From: Posidonia oceanica | Lineage: Eukaryota > Streptophyta > Magnoliopsida > Alismatales > Posidoniaceae | Assembly: GCA_037176725.1 (NCBI GenBank) | Contig: JAZBRS010000023.1 | Location: forward strand, 28,267,001-28,331,000 | Length of the DNA: 64,000 nucleotides | Direction: 5' to 3' | Shown here: one piece after another, positions 19,548 through 31,767 of the stretch | Numbering within the stretch: the stretch's first letter is position 1 | Layout of the letters: the number at the start of each line of letters is the position of its first letter | Program-made: the position numbers and the translations under genes | The notes under the pieces: generated by a model | Seen by the model: only the letters and a program-made list of their open reading frames with translations | Databases searched by the model: none | What the model was told of the DNA's origin: nothing

Positions 19548-22500
19548 TGTTGACACCCCATTTTGACAGGCTGGATCGTTTGGAACCTTCCGGTGGCTGC
19601 TGGACCCGAATCTGGACCCAAATCCACACCTCCCTCTCCTTCTTTCCCCTCAAAACAAGCCCAAACTCAACCTAGGATTACCCCCCTTTCCCGAACCTGA
19701 AAACTAACCAAAATCCATAGGAAAACTCACCCCTGATGACTTAGCAAACCCACCAAAAAGCCTGCAAAATCTCAAACCAGACCCCTCCCAAAAACCCTAG
19801 GAAACTTAGGCAAAAATACCCTTTTTCTACACCTCAAAACCCCTCCAAAACTTCCTCAAAACCAAACCAAAACTCTGGGACCAAAACTAGAAACTCTAGA
19901 CCCCACACCCGCCAAATTTCACCCCTTTCCGAGACTCCTAAGCCTTCCATTTGCTTGAATTATCGTTTTCTCTCTCCGGGATTATCGTTTTCTCTCTCCT
20001 CTCTCTCTCCTGATTATCGTCTCTCTTTTCATCCCCTTCTTGCCCTTTTTCTGGCTTGGCTGTGGGCCCCCTTTGTACTCCTATCCCTTCTCTATCTTAT
20101 TCCTATTTTTATTTTATTTTTAACATTTTCCCTGAATTTTAAAAATCTTTTCCCTCAAACCTATCTCTTTCCCCTTTTATCCTCCTTTTTCCCCTTTTCT
20201 TCTTCTTTTCCTTTTCCTTCTTCTCTCTTTTGCAAAAACCCATAAAAATCCTTAAAAATCTGTAAAACCCCAAAACATAAAAGAAACAAATCAGAATTCC
20301 AAGAAAAGCAACTAGAAAACATTAAACAAATGATTAAAAACTCAAACTTAACTAAATCAAGCTAAAAAGAAAACCAAGCGTGCAAACTAAAAATGCAAAA
20401 CAAACTAAAAGAAAACACTGTAAAATCAAGTAAAAAACTGAAATAAAGTCAGAACCTACCAAAAATAAAAACCCCACTAAAAGAATTAAAAAACAAACCC
20501 TATAGAGAAGAATTAAAAATCAAACACTAAAACAAGTAATTAAAGGAGGCAAAAGACTTAACCTAATAAACATAATGAAAAACAACATAAAACTTAATTA
20601 AAAAAAGAAAAAAAAAGTACAGTTGAAAGACTTAAAAACACTTGATCAAACCAGGAAAAAACCAACTAAAAAAACATCAAGAAGAATTAGCAAATAAAAG
20701 ATCAAGACATAATTCAAAAGGCTTAAGAAAAGAAAACCTTAAAAGATTAAAACTAAAAGCCAAAACCCACTCTAATTAATATAAAAATAAATCCTAAAAA
20801 TCCTAATTAACATCCTAAAATACTTAACAAGAAAACACAATTTTAAAAACAATTTAAAAAGATTTAACCAACACTTAATCAAGTGGAAAATGAATTAACA
20901 ACAAAGGAAAGCCCTAGAACCCTAATCAAGCCTAAAACACACTAATTAACCTAAAAACAGTCATTAAAAAATCCAATTAAATACCTAACCTGCAACCCAA
21001 TTTGTCTAATATTTTTGTTTATTTTTATCTTATTTTTTCCTATTTTATTTCCCTCCTTCTTTCCATCTTTCTTTCTTTCTTCCTTTTATCTTTTCTTTTC
21101 TTCCTTACTGGGCTCATCAGCCCGTTACCCTATTTTTTCCTTTTTTTCAAAACTCAGCCCACAGCTACAGTCGACCTCCGTCTTCCTCCTTCCCTCTCCC
21201 GCGTTTGCTGCTACAGTACTCGCCGCCTGCAACTCTGCCCGGCCTGCCACCTCCTGCTCGAGCCGGACTGGCACGCGCCGAACTCCGTCCGTGCTCCTGC
21301 CATCGCCACTCCGCGGCATTCAATGCCGGCAGACCTGCAAAACCAAGAATAGAAGTCGTCAGAAACCGGGCAGAAAGAGGGGAAATCAGAGTGCATTTCA
21401 GGAGAAAAAAGAGAGGAGAAAAAGGAGAGAGTTGATCCCGGAGAAACACCGAGCATTCCAGAGCGATCCTGAGCAAGAGAGAGAGCGGTTCTTCCCCAGA
21501 AATCCACTGAGAGATCCCGACCTTCCGCCCCTTCCTTCCGCAGCGAACCAGAGGCCGAAATCCCTCCGAACTCATTCGGAATTCACCCCCGAGTTTCACC
21601 CAAACCCCCTGCAATTCTTCCCCTCCTTCCCACGGCGAAACGACCCACATTTCACCCCCGAACACGCTGAGACTCCAACAGGAACCCAACGCTACCTTCC
21701 CAGAAATTCCCCGCACCACAGGCTGCCTCCTCTCCCCAAACCTTCCCCAGACACTCGCCACGACTCCACCTCCCTAAGCCGCCTAGTCTTCAGCCCTCTC
21801 TCTCACCACCGGCGGAGAACTCCACAACAAACACCTGCCCTCCCCTCGGACCAGAAAATCGTCCCATCTTCAAACCCACGCCACACGCTCCAGAACCCTC
21901 AGCTAACTACCCAAACCCCTTCGCCAGCATTCCAGCAAGCCACCGGAAGCCCCGCTTGATCCCGAGGAGCAGCAGACAACTCCCCCGGCCTCCGGCAGCT
22001 CACAGTCGACCCACAAGCGCCGGATCTCCTGTCAAGCTGCAGAACTCCCGCCTGATCGACCGAGAAGCACCGGAGCAACGTCCTGAAGACGTTCCAACCG
22101 TCGCGAGCCCCCGGAGTCCACTGCAGCGATCAGACGACGTCCGCCGGCCATCTCCGGCACTGCGGAGGTCGGGAGGACGCACCGGACATAGCCACAGGTA
22201 TCCCTTGGCCTCCCCCGCTCTCTCTCTTCCCCCTGCTGCTTTTCCGCCGACCAGAACCGCATTTCCGGACCTCCAGTGCCGCCCGCGACTCGCCGACCTT
22301 CCTGTCTTCTCCGGCGCCGGCCGCTTGTCTTCCGGGCGTTCCAGCCAGCAGAACGCCGCCCCGACGGATCTCAGAGCTCCGGACGATCGCCAGCACCATG
22401 CTCCGCTCTCCCGCGCCTCCTCAAGCCCCCTGTGCCGGCGGTGATGAGGTCCGGTAGCTCACTGCTACAGTACCTCTCATCGCCGGCGATTTACTGTTCC

Positions 22501-25162
22501 ATTATTTTTCTGTCAATATAGTTTAGATGTAAACATTGCATGTTTAGCTTAAGTTCTTTAATTTTTACGTTTTAGTCCTTCTGTCATTTATTTTGCTTAG
22601 TTTCTAATTAAATACCATGCTAAATTGCTGTTTGTATTTATGCTTTTCAGTATTTGCTTTTCAGTCCTGACACTGTGTGTTTCAGTTGTAATATTTTATG
22701 CTTTAGCCCTCCTGTTTTCTTTTTTTGCATATAGGTCCTGTTTTAAATCAGTCTATTTAATTGCATGTATTTTACCATATAAAATTGCATTCTGGGCCCC
22801 TCTAGTTTTTTATATTTACCGTCTGATCCTCTGAACTGTAGTAACTTAGGTTTTATTTCTGATTTTTGCATACTGCATTGCATATTTACTCCCCTGTTTC
22901 TTCATTTTTGCATTTAGGTCCATTCTAAATGGACAGTACCCCTTTGGCATGCATTTTGGCTTATTACATTGCATTTTTACCCCTGTTTTTCCAAATATTG
23001 CATTTCAGTCCTGTTCCTTGTTTCCAGAGCATGTTTTCCATATAAAATTGCATATCTGACCCCTGCATGATTTAAAAATCACACATAGAGCCTTGCATCT
23101 TTCAAAAACCATGTAAAAAGACTGTTTTGCCCCTAAGTTGCATTTTAACTCCTATGCTTGCAAAAATTGCATGTAGGCCCTCCACTTGCATTCCCGGACT
23201 TTCCGGAACCCCTGTTTTCTAGAAATTTTGCATTTCAGCCCCTTTCTTTCTTCGAAAATGCTTTTGAATTCCTGTTCTTTCCAAATTGCTTTTCCTTGTC
23301 TTTTCTTGCTTTGCATGCATTCTGCATTCATCTACTCTTGCATTTCAGCATCCCCTTTGCACACACTAGGCACTTTTAACTCCCCTTCACTTGGGAGGAC
23401 CTTCAACACACCCCTAGGACCTCCTGAACACCTAGATCTGTTCTTCTCTCCTGTTCTGGCCCTTCTGCTCCGAAGCTGCGATATCTTCCAAACCGACCGT
23501 TGGATCTCCTCAAGTAAGCTGCCCAGGCGACCGCAGCGAAGCGCTCTTCAGCATGGACCAAGCAGATCTCCGATCAGACTCCCGGATTTCCAGGTATGTC
23601 CTCCTGAACCCCTGCACTGCATTCATTTGCATGCCATTTGCACCGTTTTGCGTGCCGCTTCTTTGTCTTGCACCGTTTTGCGTGCGCTTTGTTTTTCTTG
23701 TCTCGTTTTGCGTGCAGTCTTGTTTTCTCGCACCATTCTGTGTGCCTTTTAGTTTTCTCGCTCTGTTTTGCGTGCCGCTTCTTTGTCTTGCACCGTTTTG
23801 CGTGCCCTTTAGTTTCCTCGCCCCGTTTTGCGTGCCCTTTAGTTTCCTCGCTCCGTTTTGCGTGCCCTTTAGTTTCCTCGCCTCGTTTTGCGTGCCCTTT
23901 AGTTTTCTTACACCGTTTTGCGTGCTTTCAAGTTTTCTCGCTCCGTTTTGCGCGCCGCCTCTTTGTCTTGCACCGTTTTGCGTGCCCTTTAGTTTTCTTG
24001 CACCGTTTTGCATGCTTTCAAGTTTTCTCGCTCCGTTTTGCGTGTCGCTTCTTTGTCTTGCACCGTTTTGCGTGTCCTTTAATTCTCTCGCCTCGTTTTG
24101 CGTGTAGTCTTGTTTTCTTGCACCGTTTTGCGTGCCGCTTCTTCGTCTTGCACCGTTTTGCGTGCCCTTTAATTTTCTCGCTCCGTTTTGCGTGCTTTCA
24201 AGTTTTCTTGCCCCGTTCTGCGTGTCGCTTCTTTGACTTGCCTCGTTTTGCGCGCAGTCTTGTTTTCTTGCACCGTTTTGTGTGCCCTTTCGTTTTCTCG
24301 CCTTGTCTTGCGTGCCCTTGGTTTTCTTGCCCGGTTTTGCGCCCTTCTTTCGTTTTCTGCACCGTTTTGCGTCCTGGTTCCGTTCCTTGCACCATTTTGC
24401 ATGACAACCTTGTTTTCGCATCTCTTCGCATTCTTGTTTCGTTCCTCGCACTGTTTTACGCCGTTTCCTCTTGCATATCGCTTGCATTGCCTGTTTTCCC
24501 CGCTATTTTGTTTTATCGCCTGCATTTGCATATAGGGCAGTGATGCTTACTGTCCAGAGTTCTCACGAGCCAGGTTTCGCCCGGTTCGGAACACAGACAG
24601 CGTTGCTGAGTGCTTAGATTGCACGTTTACTTTCTTGCATTGTCTTTCATCACTTAGAGCACACCTTTGAGCATTTAGACAGGCATTCATTGGCACTTAG
24701 GCATTCAAAGTCTGCATTTCCCTGCATATGCGAGCGTAAGCCTAGAAAGACCGATTCTCGGGCGTGTCGGGGGTGCCTAACACCTTCCCCGCGCGTAACA
24801 GGAGTCCTTACCCTCTCTTGGCCCGCAATGACCATATTGCCCTTGTCCTAGGCACGAGTCACAGCATTTGCATTCATTTGCATCTCATTTCTTTTGCATT
24901 GCCCTGCATTGCATCTTTTGCTTGGTTTTGCGCGATTATTCACGCATTTCCCCGGTTTTCCTCGTCTTCCGATTTAATAGACTTGGTGGCGACTCCGATT
25001 TTGTCTTGTCTTCTTCTTTTCTTTCCCTTTTTTCCCTCTTTTAAATGTTTTCGAGTTAGGTCTTCCTTCTCGGACATAGCCGCTAATAGTGAGCCTGATT
25101 CCGATCGGTGCACGCGAGCTTTGGCATCGTGCATGGACGATCCGAATACTGGGATTACTACA
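19548..25162 (+). repeat. Element A 3' LTR (5615 bp)
   Basis: Near-identical copy of 2260-7814. Differences I noted: CTCCCC/CTTTCC near 5906 and 23198, a few bases in the 30-bp array, two extra array units (23632-24355), and one base in the U5 tail (gaacgatcc versus ggacgatcc). It ends TACTACA followed by the TSD. Confidence 0.95.
23632..24355 (+). repeat. 30-bp tandem array in the 3' LTR (~24 units)
   Basis: Same unit as at 6350-7015 with two more copies. It yields open frames of about 300 codons on both strands purely from its period. Confidence 0.93.
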
Positions 25163-25167
25163 CCAAC
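25163..25167. repeat. Target-site duplication of element A, right copy
   Basis: CCAAC, identical to 2255-2259. Confidence 0.92.
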
Positions 25168-26160
25168 ACACTGAACTTCCTCTTGGACGTGAATCACATC
25201 CAAAAGGAGTTAAAAGCTTGTAAAAAGGCACGTAAACACTCTACCATGTATGCAAGGTCCTATGGGGTAGGAGACTAACCTTTTTTACGGGCTGGACCGG
25301 CGGCTTCACCTCGTTCATGGGAGTTGCAGGTGTGTCCACGGCGGTATGTTCGGCGAGGTCTCCTGGGTAGCTCGGAGCACCGGAGGAGCTTGCAGCTGGT
25401 TGCAGACGGAGATGGGAGTGCCTTCTACGCTCTGGAGGTGGGAATTCTCTCTTAGGCTTGGTGTGGTGTCCGCTGGAAGGGCTGGAAGTTGCGGTTTTGT
25501 GCAAAGAAGGCATGGGTTCGTGTGCTGACAGCAGGGTTTGCAAAGGATTTGTAGGTGTTTGCAGGCGATGTCAGAGGCCAATGGGTGTGTGCGAGGCTCG
25601 AGGGATGTCAGGGCTGTGGCAGAGGCTTGTCAGATGGCCGGCAGAGCCACGGCGGTGGCTGACACGGGCAGCCGAAGGTGTGAGGGCGGTGAGAGCGGGA
25701 TTTCCGGTTAAATGGGCAATGATGAGTATCTAAGGTAGTTACTCACCCTTGGAAGGTAGTGGATGAGCTGGAGGGAAGGGAATGACAGGTAGTAAGTGCG
25801 AGGAGGCGCGGGATTGGACGGTTGGTGAGCTGGAAGGGGTGGAATAGCTGCCACTGCCCTCGAGCCGTTGGACGCCAGACCAGAGGGCGTCCATCGTTGG
25901 ACGCTAGCACAGGCCGCGTCCAACGTTGGACGCTGCCTGTTCCAGCGTCCAACACACTTAGGTGGCATAAGCTGCAAATGGGCTTGGGTTTGGGCTTAGA
26001 AGTGTTGTAAAAGTTGCAAATAGCTTGGTAAAGGCTTCTAGGGCTTGGGGCAAGGTTTTGGGCTAGGTTTTGGGTTAGAAAAGAGATGCCATTCTAGAGT
26101 CCACACAAGCCTGCAAAAGAGAACAACCAACTTCCTGGCTGTCAGAATGGGGTGTCTACA
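25168..26160 (-). mobile_element. LTR B1, proximal part (contains LTR start)
   Basis: Read on the minus strand it starts at 26160 with TGTAGACACCCCATTCTGAC and continues 'ttgtgtggactctagaatgg', matching the start of B3 at 31817. Contains a triple hairpin at 25868-25953 and a GC-rich U3 stretch (25280-25730) with no recognisable gene. The sequence then continues at 2259 beyond element A. The 5 bp after the end (CTATG, 26161-26165) should be half of its TSD; the other half is off-window. Confidence 0.85.
25868..25953 (-). repeat. Triple hairpin module in LTR B1
   Basis: Three consecutive TTGGACGC...GCGTCC units, against two in other modules. It lies about 200 bp from the LTR start, apart from the regular series. 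Confidence 0.85.
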
Positions 26161-26313
26161 CTATGCATGCTCTTTCCTTCTTGCTTCTCATGGATTATAT
26201 GCTTGGTATGAGTTTTTTTTTTTGATCTGGCATGTCATCAGTAGCTTGCATGCATGTTAAGTGGGGTTTAGAGCTGAGCTCCCCCTTTGCAGGTGGGTTT
26301 GCATTCTACAGGT

Positions 26314-27069
26314 GTTGGACGCTGGGGGCTTCAGCGTCCTACGTTGGACGCTGCTGTCACCAGTGTCTAACGTCGCTGTTCATTTGCTTTGGTTCTAAAT
26401 GTTTGCATGATGCTCTGATCCGTATCTTTGCATGATTTCTGTGTTTACTTGCTTGCTTAGCCTTCATAGCAATTGCTCCTCAGCTCTTACAGATCATATG
26501 CTAAGTTTCATGCAGAGTTTTTGCTTGTTATGCCTCCCAGTGCGTTGTACGCTGCTGTTCCTGGCGTCCAACATTGGACGCTAGTTCAGCTCGCGTCCAA
26601 TGCTCTAGTTGAGCTTTATGCCTGGCACATGTTGCAGATGTTGTTTCTTCTTGGATTTTTTATGTCCTCTACTTGTATGTCTAGCTTATGCCTGCTTACA
26701 GTAGCCTGAATGCATGCTTCAATGTTTTGTTAATCATCTGTATGCTTGTTGCTCTGCTGTCCCTTGGCCTTTGTTGGACGCCAGCCCCTCCGGCGTTTAA
26801 CGTTGGACGCCATGCTCTCGGGTGTCCAACGCCCTGCTTGTTTTAATTGCTGATTTTTGCTTGCCTCTTGCTCTAAATCTGCTTCTGAATTGCTGTCCTA
26901 ATTGCCCTGCATGTCATGCACCTATTCTGCTGCATTCCTGCATCTGCATTGCATTCACGTAGCTAGAATGCATCCTTTTCTGAAAATTGCATGCTGTCTG
27001 CCTCCAGCAAGTGTTGGACGCCAGCAATGCCAGCGTCCAACGTTGGACGCAGGTGTTGTAGCGTCCAAC
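26314..27069 (+). repeat. Four double-hairpin modules in LTR B2
   Basis: Arms TTGGACGC / GCGTCCAA with variable inner loops; some arms have decayed (GTGTCTAAC at 26362, TTGTACGC at 26545). Same ~230-bp period as B1 and B3. Confidence 0.88.
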
Positions 27070-27189
27070 GCTTGTAGTTGGTTGAATGTCATTTCAAAAT
27101 GCCGATTTGGTTTCATTCGCCGTTTTCGATGTTTTATCGCTTCTCATTTGTACTGCAACCCCCATGCATGCTACCTGACCCCTGTTTTG

Positions 27190-27500
27190 TTTTTCCGTGC
27201 TTTTGCATTGTTTTCCGCGCCTTTGCATCGTTTTCCATGCTTTTGCATCGTTTTCCACGCCTTTGCATCATTTTTCGTGCTTTTGCATCATTTTCCACGC
27301 CTTTGTATCGTTTTCCGCGCTTTTGCATCGTTTGCCATGCCTTTGCATCATTTCCGCGCTTTTGCATCATTTTCAGCGCCTTCGCATCGTTTTCTATGCC
27401 TTTGCATCGTTTTCCGCGCCTTTGCTTCGTTTCCCGCGGCTTTGCATCGTTTCCCGCGCCTTTGCTTCGTTTTTCGTGCTTTTGCATCGTTTTCCGCACT
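27190..27500 (+). repeat. 20-bp tandem array in LTR B2 (~15 units)
   Basis: Unit CTTTGCATCGTTTTCCGCGC with variants (CATGC, CACGC). It is at the same LTR position as the 30-bp arrays of A and C, but unit and period differ. Confidence 0.9.
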
Positions 27501-28178
27501 CGCACCGTTTTACACGTCCGCTTTGGTTTATCCCTCGCATGTCACTTGCATTGCCTGGTTTTCCCCACAATTTTGCTTTATCGCCTGCATTTGCATTAGG
27601 GCTATGATGCTTACTGCCTAGGAGTTCTCACGAACCAGGGTTCACCCAGTTCGGAACACTAGCAGCGCTGCTGAGCACATAGATAGCACGTTTATTTCCC
27701 ATGCATAGCAATCAGACATTCATTGTATTTAGGCATTAGGCAAGCATCTTCCTGCATTAGCGAGTGAGATTGCCTAAGAAAGACCGACTCTCAGACATAT
27801 CGGGGGTGCCTAACACCTTCCCCGTGCATAATAGGAGTCCTTGCCCTTTCTCTTGGCCCGCAATGACCTTTCCTTCATCCTAGGCACGAGTCATAGCATA
27901 GCATAGCATCGCATTGTGTTGCATCGCATCCCCTTTGCCCCCTCTTTGCATCCGATTTTGCATGTCTTTTCATGCATTACCCTCGGTTTCCCTATCTCCC
28001 AACTCCATAGACCTGGTGGCGACTCTGATTTGTCTTATCATTTCTTTTTTCTTCTTTTGCCAGCGTTTCTGAGTCAAGTTTCTTCCCTCGGATCCTGCCG
28101 CATATAGTGAGCCTATTTTGATCCGTGCACGCGAGCTTTGGCATCGTGAATGGACGATCAGAATTCAGGATTACTACA

Positions 28179-28607
28179 AACACAGACATGTTTCTCCTCG
28201 CAGTCATCTAGGGAGAGCCCAGTCAACTGGCTCAAGACTACGATAGAGCCAGTACCCCTCATGAACACAGGTGGTCCCATGAGCTTGGAGAAGCCGCAGC
28301 TTCGGCGCACTTCCTCCAACATATGCGTCAGTTCCGTCCTGCCGAAGCGGAAGACATGGTGTGCTGGCTTCCAGAATCTTGCGGTAGCGCACAGGAAATT
28401 CCAGCTAACCTCCACATCAGCGGTTTTTAGAAGCTTGGATGGTATGCCCCACAAGCGCAAACTCTCGTGATCACTCTCAGTGAGCTCGCCGATCCACTCG
28501 TGAAGAGTCTCGAAGCAATGTGTGGGGGTCACCAAAGTGGGGAAACCCTTTGTACCAAGGAAAAGATGCAGGAATTCGGTGCAAAGTTCACAAATACCTG
28601 CGCTCAA
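28179..28607 (-). pseudogene. Truncated plant-mobile-domain-like ORF
   Basis: Homologue of the 15622-16801 ORF. It is open from the acceptor-like site (about 28598), through GFPTLVTPTHC and RFWKPAHHVFRFGRTELT, to CEEKHVCV, where LTR B2 cuts it after about 140 codons. The domain signature is intact; the C-terminal half is missing. Confidence 0.8.
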
Positions 28608-28739
28608 GAATGTGACTTATCAGATCATATACAAATATATAATCACTGGCAGACAAGGAAGCAGATTTCAAAGCTAGTAAAGCAGTTCAACATGTTGACA
28701 ACTGGCATTCGAACATCAGAATCTAAGCACATTCAAGCA

Positions 28740-28935
28740 GAGGGGTTTTCGCCCGTACGGGGCAAAGTCGCACAAAAGGCACTCTCGTCCTTGTCTGCAT
28801 GGAGCGAGGGAACAAGGGAAAGGGGCTTCGTCCGTCCGGAGCGAAGTCACAAAAGGGGTACACTTGCCCCCATCCACACGGAGCGAGGGAGCAAGCGAAA
28901 GGGACTTCATCCGCCCGAAGCAAAGTCACACAGAG
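28740..28935. repeat. ~78-bp tandem repeat, about 2.5 units
   Basis: Repeats of the type 'ggggcttcgtccgtccggag' ... 'acggagcgagggagcaag', imperfect. Lies between the mobile-domain fragment and the spacer of segment E; not seen in element A. Confidence 0.7.
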
Positions 28936-30015
28936 ATTAGGGACGGTGCTTGACTGCACAAGCCCGATGACCCGTGAGGGGCCCCAAGACGCCAAGGTTG
29001 TCCTACAGCCCCTGGAGCGACTGCCCTGTCTCTGATTACTGATATACTCCCTAAGCTGCTGCACTGACAGTGATAGACTACTCTGAGGCTTGGAGGCGGT
29101 CAACCTGCCTAGGTAGATGTACTGTCCCAGCACCGGACTGAGCCTGGTAGAGTGGGAGGAAAAGGGCGAGAGGGATGATTCGAAAATGTATGCATGATTT
29201 ATGCTAAATTTATATTGCCCTCGGCATATGGAGTGCTTGATACCTACTGCAAAGGAAATGAGCGGTCTCTGACTCACCTGACTCTACTCGAATTCCTAAC
29301 TATTGGTGACACTCCATAATGGGTGATACTTGTAGTGTTAAGGTGGTGGTGAGGTGAGGACAGGCTTCATGCCAAACTCTCGAGGACCTACACATACTCT
29401 TTTCACTTTTCTTTCTTTTGCTCCAACATAGACGCACAGGTTTCCCTATCCCTAGCTTGGAGGTAATGGACGCCTGGTCTGAGGCAGGGGAGTTGCTGCT
29501 GGACAAAGGTGGCTGGGCCCTATGGGATTTGAGGGTTCCCCAAGCGCGATCTTTGACTCCTCTCCAAGGTAATTTGGAGGGATAGGGTTGCACTATTTGT
29601 CTCTATCTCTAAGGCTGACTTCTGTCTTCGCCTTTTATCTTCTTCTTTTTTTTTTGGTGCCTAGGCTTAGACATGTATACTTTTTTAGCTCAAACTCTCT
29701 CACACCCTAGCATTTTATCTCCCTCTGGAGGTGTAAGTCCTAGGTGGTTTGGACATTTCGTCTATCCTCACTGGATGGTGGCTCCCTCACTGGTTAGGAC
29801 ATCTAAGTAGTGTTAGGTGAGGTAGAGTGTACTCTTTCCAGAGTAGGAAAGCATCTCCGATTTCATCATTGGGCCACGATTGTAAATGCAAATGATGTAT
29901 ACATCTCTCTTTCTCTCATTTTTTTTTGCTGATAAAAATAAACATGACTAAAATGCATGTGAATGTAAATGCAAGAAGTGGGAGAGAGGGGACTCTGTAA
30001 GGTAGCGGCGGCAAG

Positions 30016-30237
30016 CTACTGGTAGTACTTCTTGAGGTAGCACGAGTTGATCGGTTCTGACTGCTCAACCTGGTCCATGTCCTCAAGGACTGCTGCGCCG
30101 CTGGAGAAGACCCGCTTGATCAGAAAGGGGCCACACCAGTTAGGCTGGAATTTGCCTCAACCGTCTGGGAGATGGATGGTTCGAAGGACCAAATCCCCTA
30201 AATGGAAGCTTCTGGGCCTAACCTTCTTACGGCTGAT
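30016..30237 (-). pseudogene. Integrase C-terminal fragment
   Basis: Reads KKVRPRSFHLGDLVLR, then GKFQPNWCGPFLIKRVF, then AAVLEDMDQVEQSEPINSCY to a stop at 30016. This is the C-terminal GPY/F-type integrase region of Ty3/gypsy pol. One in-frame TGA sits before GKFQPNW. It is truncated at its N-terminal side by the junction with D. It is the key to reading the pol remnant in element A. Confidence 0.85.
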
Positions 30238-30850
30238 AGGACCGTAAACTATTGCTTCCGGTTGATAGTACCGTAAAATATCGCTTCTGGTTGATAGGAC
30301 CGTAAACTATCGCTTCTTTCTGATAGGACCGTAAACTATCGCTTCTGGTTGATAGGGCCGTAAACTATCTGATGCTGGTTGATAAGCCTGAAAGCTTATC
30401 ATACCGATCTATCGCTTCCGGTTGATAGGACCATAAACTATCGCTTCCGGTTGATAGGACCGTAAACTATCGCTTCCGGTTGATAGGACCGTAAGCTATC
30501 GCTTCCAGCCGATAAGTCCGAAACTTATCCGATCCTGGTTGATAAGCCTGGAAGCTTATCATACCAATCTATCGCTTCCGGTTGATAGGACCGTAAACTA
30601 TCGCTCCCGGTTGATAGGACCGTAAACTATCGCTTCCGGTCGATAAGTCCAAAACTTATCCGATCTTGGTTGATAAGATTGCAAACTTATCACACCAATC
30701 ATCCCTTGCGGTCGATGGGTCCGAAACCTATCCTTTGCGGTCGATAAGCCCGAAGCTTATCATATCACTTCCTTGCGGTCGATGGGTCCGAAACCTATCA
30801 CTCATTATCAGCTCGTCCTTTGCAGTCGATGGGTTCGAAACCTATCATCT
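30238..30850 (+). repeat. Hairpin-unit array in element D
   Basis: About 20 units. Stems include GATAG/CTATC (TTGATAGGACCGTAAACTATC), GATAAGC/GCTTATC, GATAAG/CTTATC and GATGGGT/ACCTATC (one wobble). The loop keeps 'ccg-aa'. Same family as 17870-19060 in element A, with longer stems. Confidence 0.9.
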
Positions 30851-30984
30851 ATCGTGCATCCCCTTTTCTTGCTTGCTTTCTCAGCAGAAAAGATGCCCCC
30901 TTTTCTTTCACGCGGGAATTTTGCCCCTTTTGTTCCGCGCCGCTCTAATCGTCTGCTTGCTTCCTCAGGCGAGGACAAGCTATC

Positions 30985-31420
30985 TTTCTTTTCTGGGCTG
31001 GCAGCCCAAACTGCTCGGTTGGTGCCTGTCAAAATGTCTACCCTGGGCTGGCAGCCCAAACTGCTCAGTTGACACCCGTCACAACTGTCCAACCCTTCTT
31101 TCGATGCCACGGGTGCTTCAACTGTCCCCTGGTATCATCCCAGATACCAGGGGCATCTTATTTTACCGCCCTCGGTATCTTCTCTGGGCTGGCAGCCCAA
31201 ACTGCCCGGATGACACCCGTCACCCTGTCTGGCGTCCTTTTCTTTGGGTTGATAACCCTAACTATCCGGTGGTGAGTCCGTCAACTCCTCGGGCTGATAA
31301 CCCAAACTATTTGGTGAAGAGTCCGTCAACTCCTCAGGCGGATAACCCTATCTATCCGGCAAAGAGTCCGTCAACTCCTTGGGCCGATAACCCAAACTAT
31401 CCAGTAATGAGTCCGTCAAC
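30985..31420 (+). repeat. Second hairpin-unit cluster in D, including GCAG/CTGC units
   Basis: Units GGGCTGGCAGCCCAAACTGC (three or more copies; stem GCAG/CTGC) and GGGCTGATAACCCAAACTAT (stem GATA/TATC), interspersed with 'gagtccgtcaactcc' (GAGT/ACTC). The conserved hairpin CCCCTGGTATC/GATACCAGGGG lies within, at 31126-31153. Confidence 0.85.
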
Positions 31421-31767
31421 TCATAATTCATTGCATCAGCATTGCATGTTAGGTAACAATACCAGCATCACATGCTAGATAGCAGCATCAACATCATACA
31501 CACAATCATCGCATGCTTTCCCCAGCAAGGTCGCATCTCACATCATATCAACATGCATCGCATGCATCTCCCCCACGGAGTTCGACGCGGCAAACACTAG
31601 CGCAGGTTTATTTTAGCATCTGCCTTGCATTATCAACATTGCTTTGCACTGCATCTGCATTCGCATTGCAGCGATGGGTCATGATTTTCGGTGCATCCGC
31701 CGAATAAGTGACTCAGGCCTACAGCAACTTTGCGCTCTTGTCGGCGTCAGGAGGGGTGTCAAGTCTA

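Larger units (their letters stand above)
2260..25162 (+). mobile_element. Element A: complete 22.9-kb Tat/Ogre-like LTR retrotransposon lacking pol
   Basis: Complete element with TG...CA LTRs, a 5-bp TSD, tRNA-Arg PBS, leader, gag, protease, plant-mobile-domain-like 3' ORF, hairpin arrays and PPT. RT, RNase H and integrase are absent except for the last 24 codons of integrase. LTRs make up about half its length. The two LTRs match almost base for base where I compared them (the 30-bp array has two more units in the right copy), so the insertion is recent. It must have used RT and integrase from another element. The lineage call rests on the tRNA-Arg PBS, the very long LTRs, the DNGS-type protease and the extra ORF after pol; no phylogeny was run. 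Confidence 0.9.
26161..28178 (+). mobile_element. LTR B2, 3' two-thirds (plus strand)
   Basis: Starts mid-LTR where B1 interrupts it; its own 5' end must lie beyond the B1 element, off the left edge. It has four hairpin modules (26314-26371, 26545-26600, 26774-26830, 27014-27069; spacing 229-240 bp), a 20-bp array (27190-27500), the conserved U5 block (about 27600-27900), the PBS-like motif at 28017, and the end TTACTACA at 28178. No PBS follows, so this is a 3' or solo LTR. Confidence 0.85.
28179..30237 (-). mobile_element. Segment E: inverted 3' part of a related element
   Basis: In reverse it carries an integrase C-terminus, the conserved spacer, an acceptor-like site and a mobile-domain ORF, in the same order as 14341-16100 of element A. 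The left end is cut by the end of LTR B2 and the right end abuts D. It could be an older minus-strand element into which B2 inserted, or an inverted internal segment of D. The spacer holds a degenerate ~78-bp repeat but no other gene. Confidence 0.75.
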
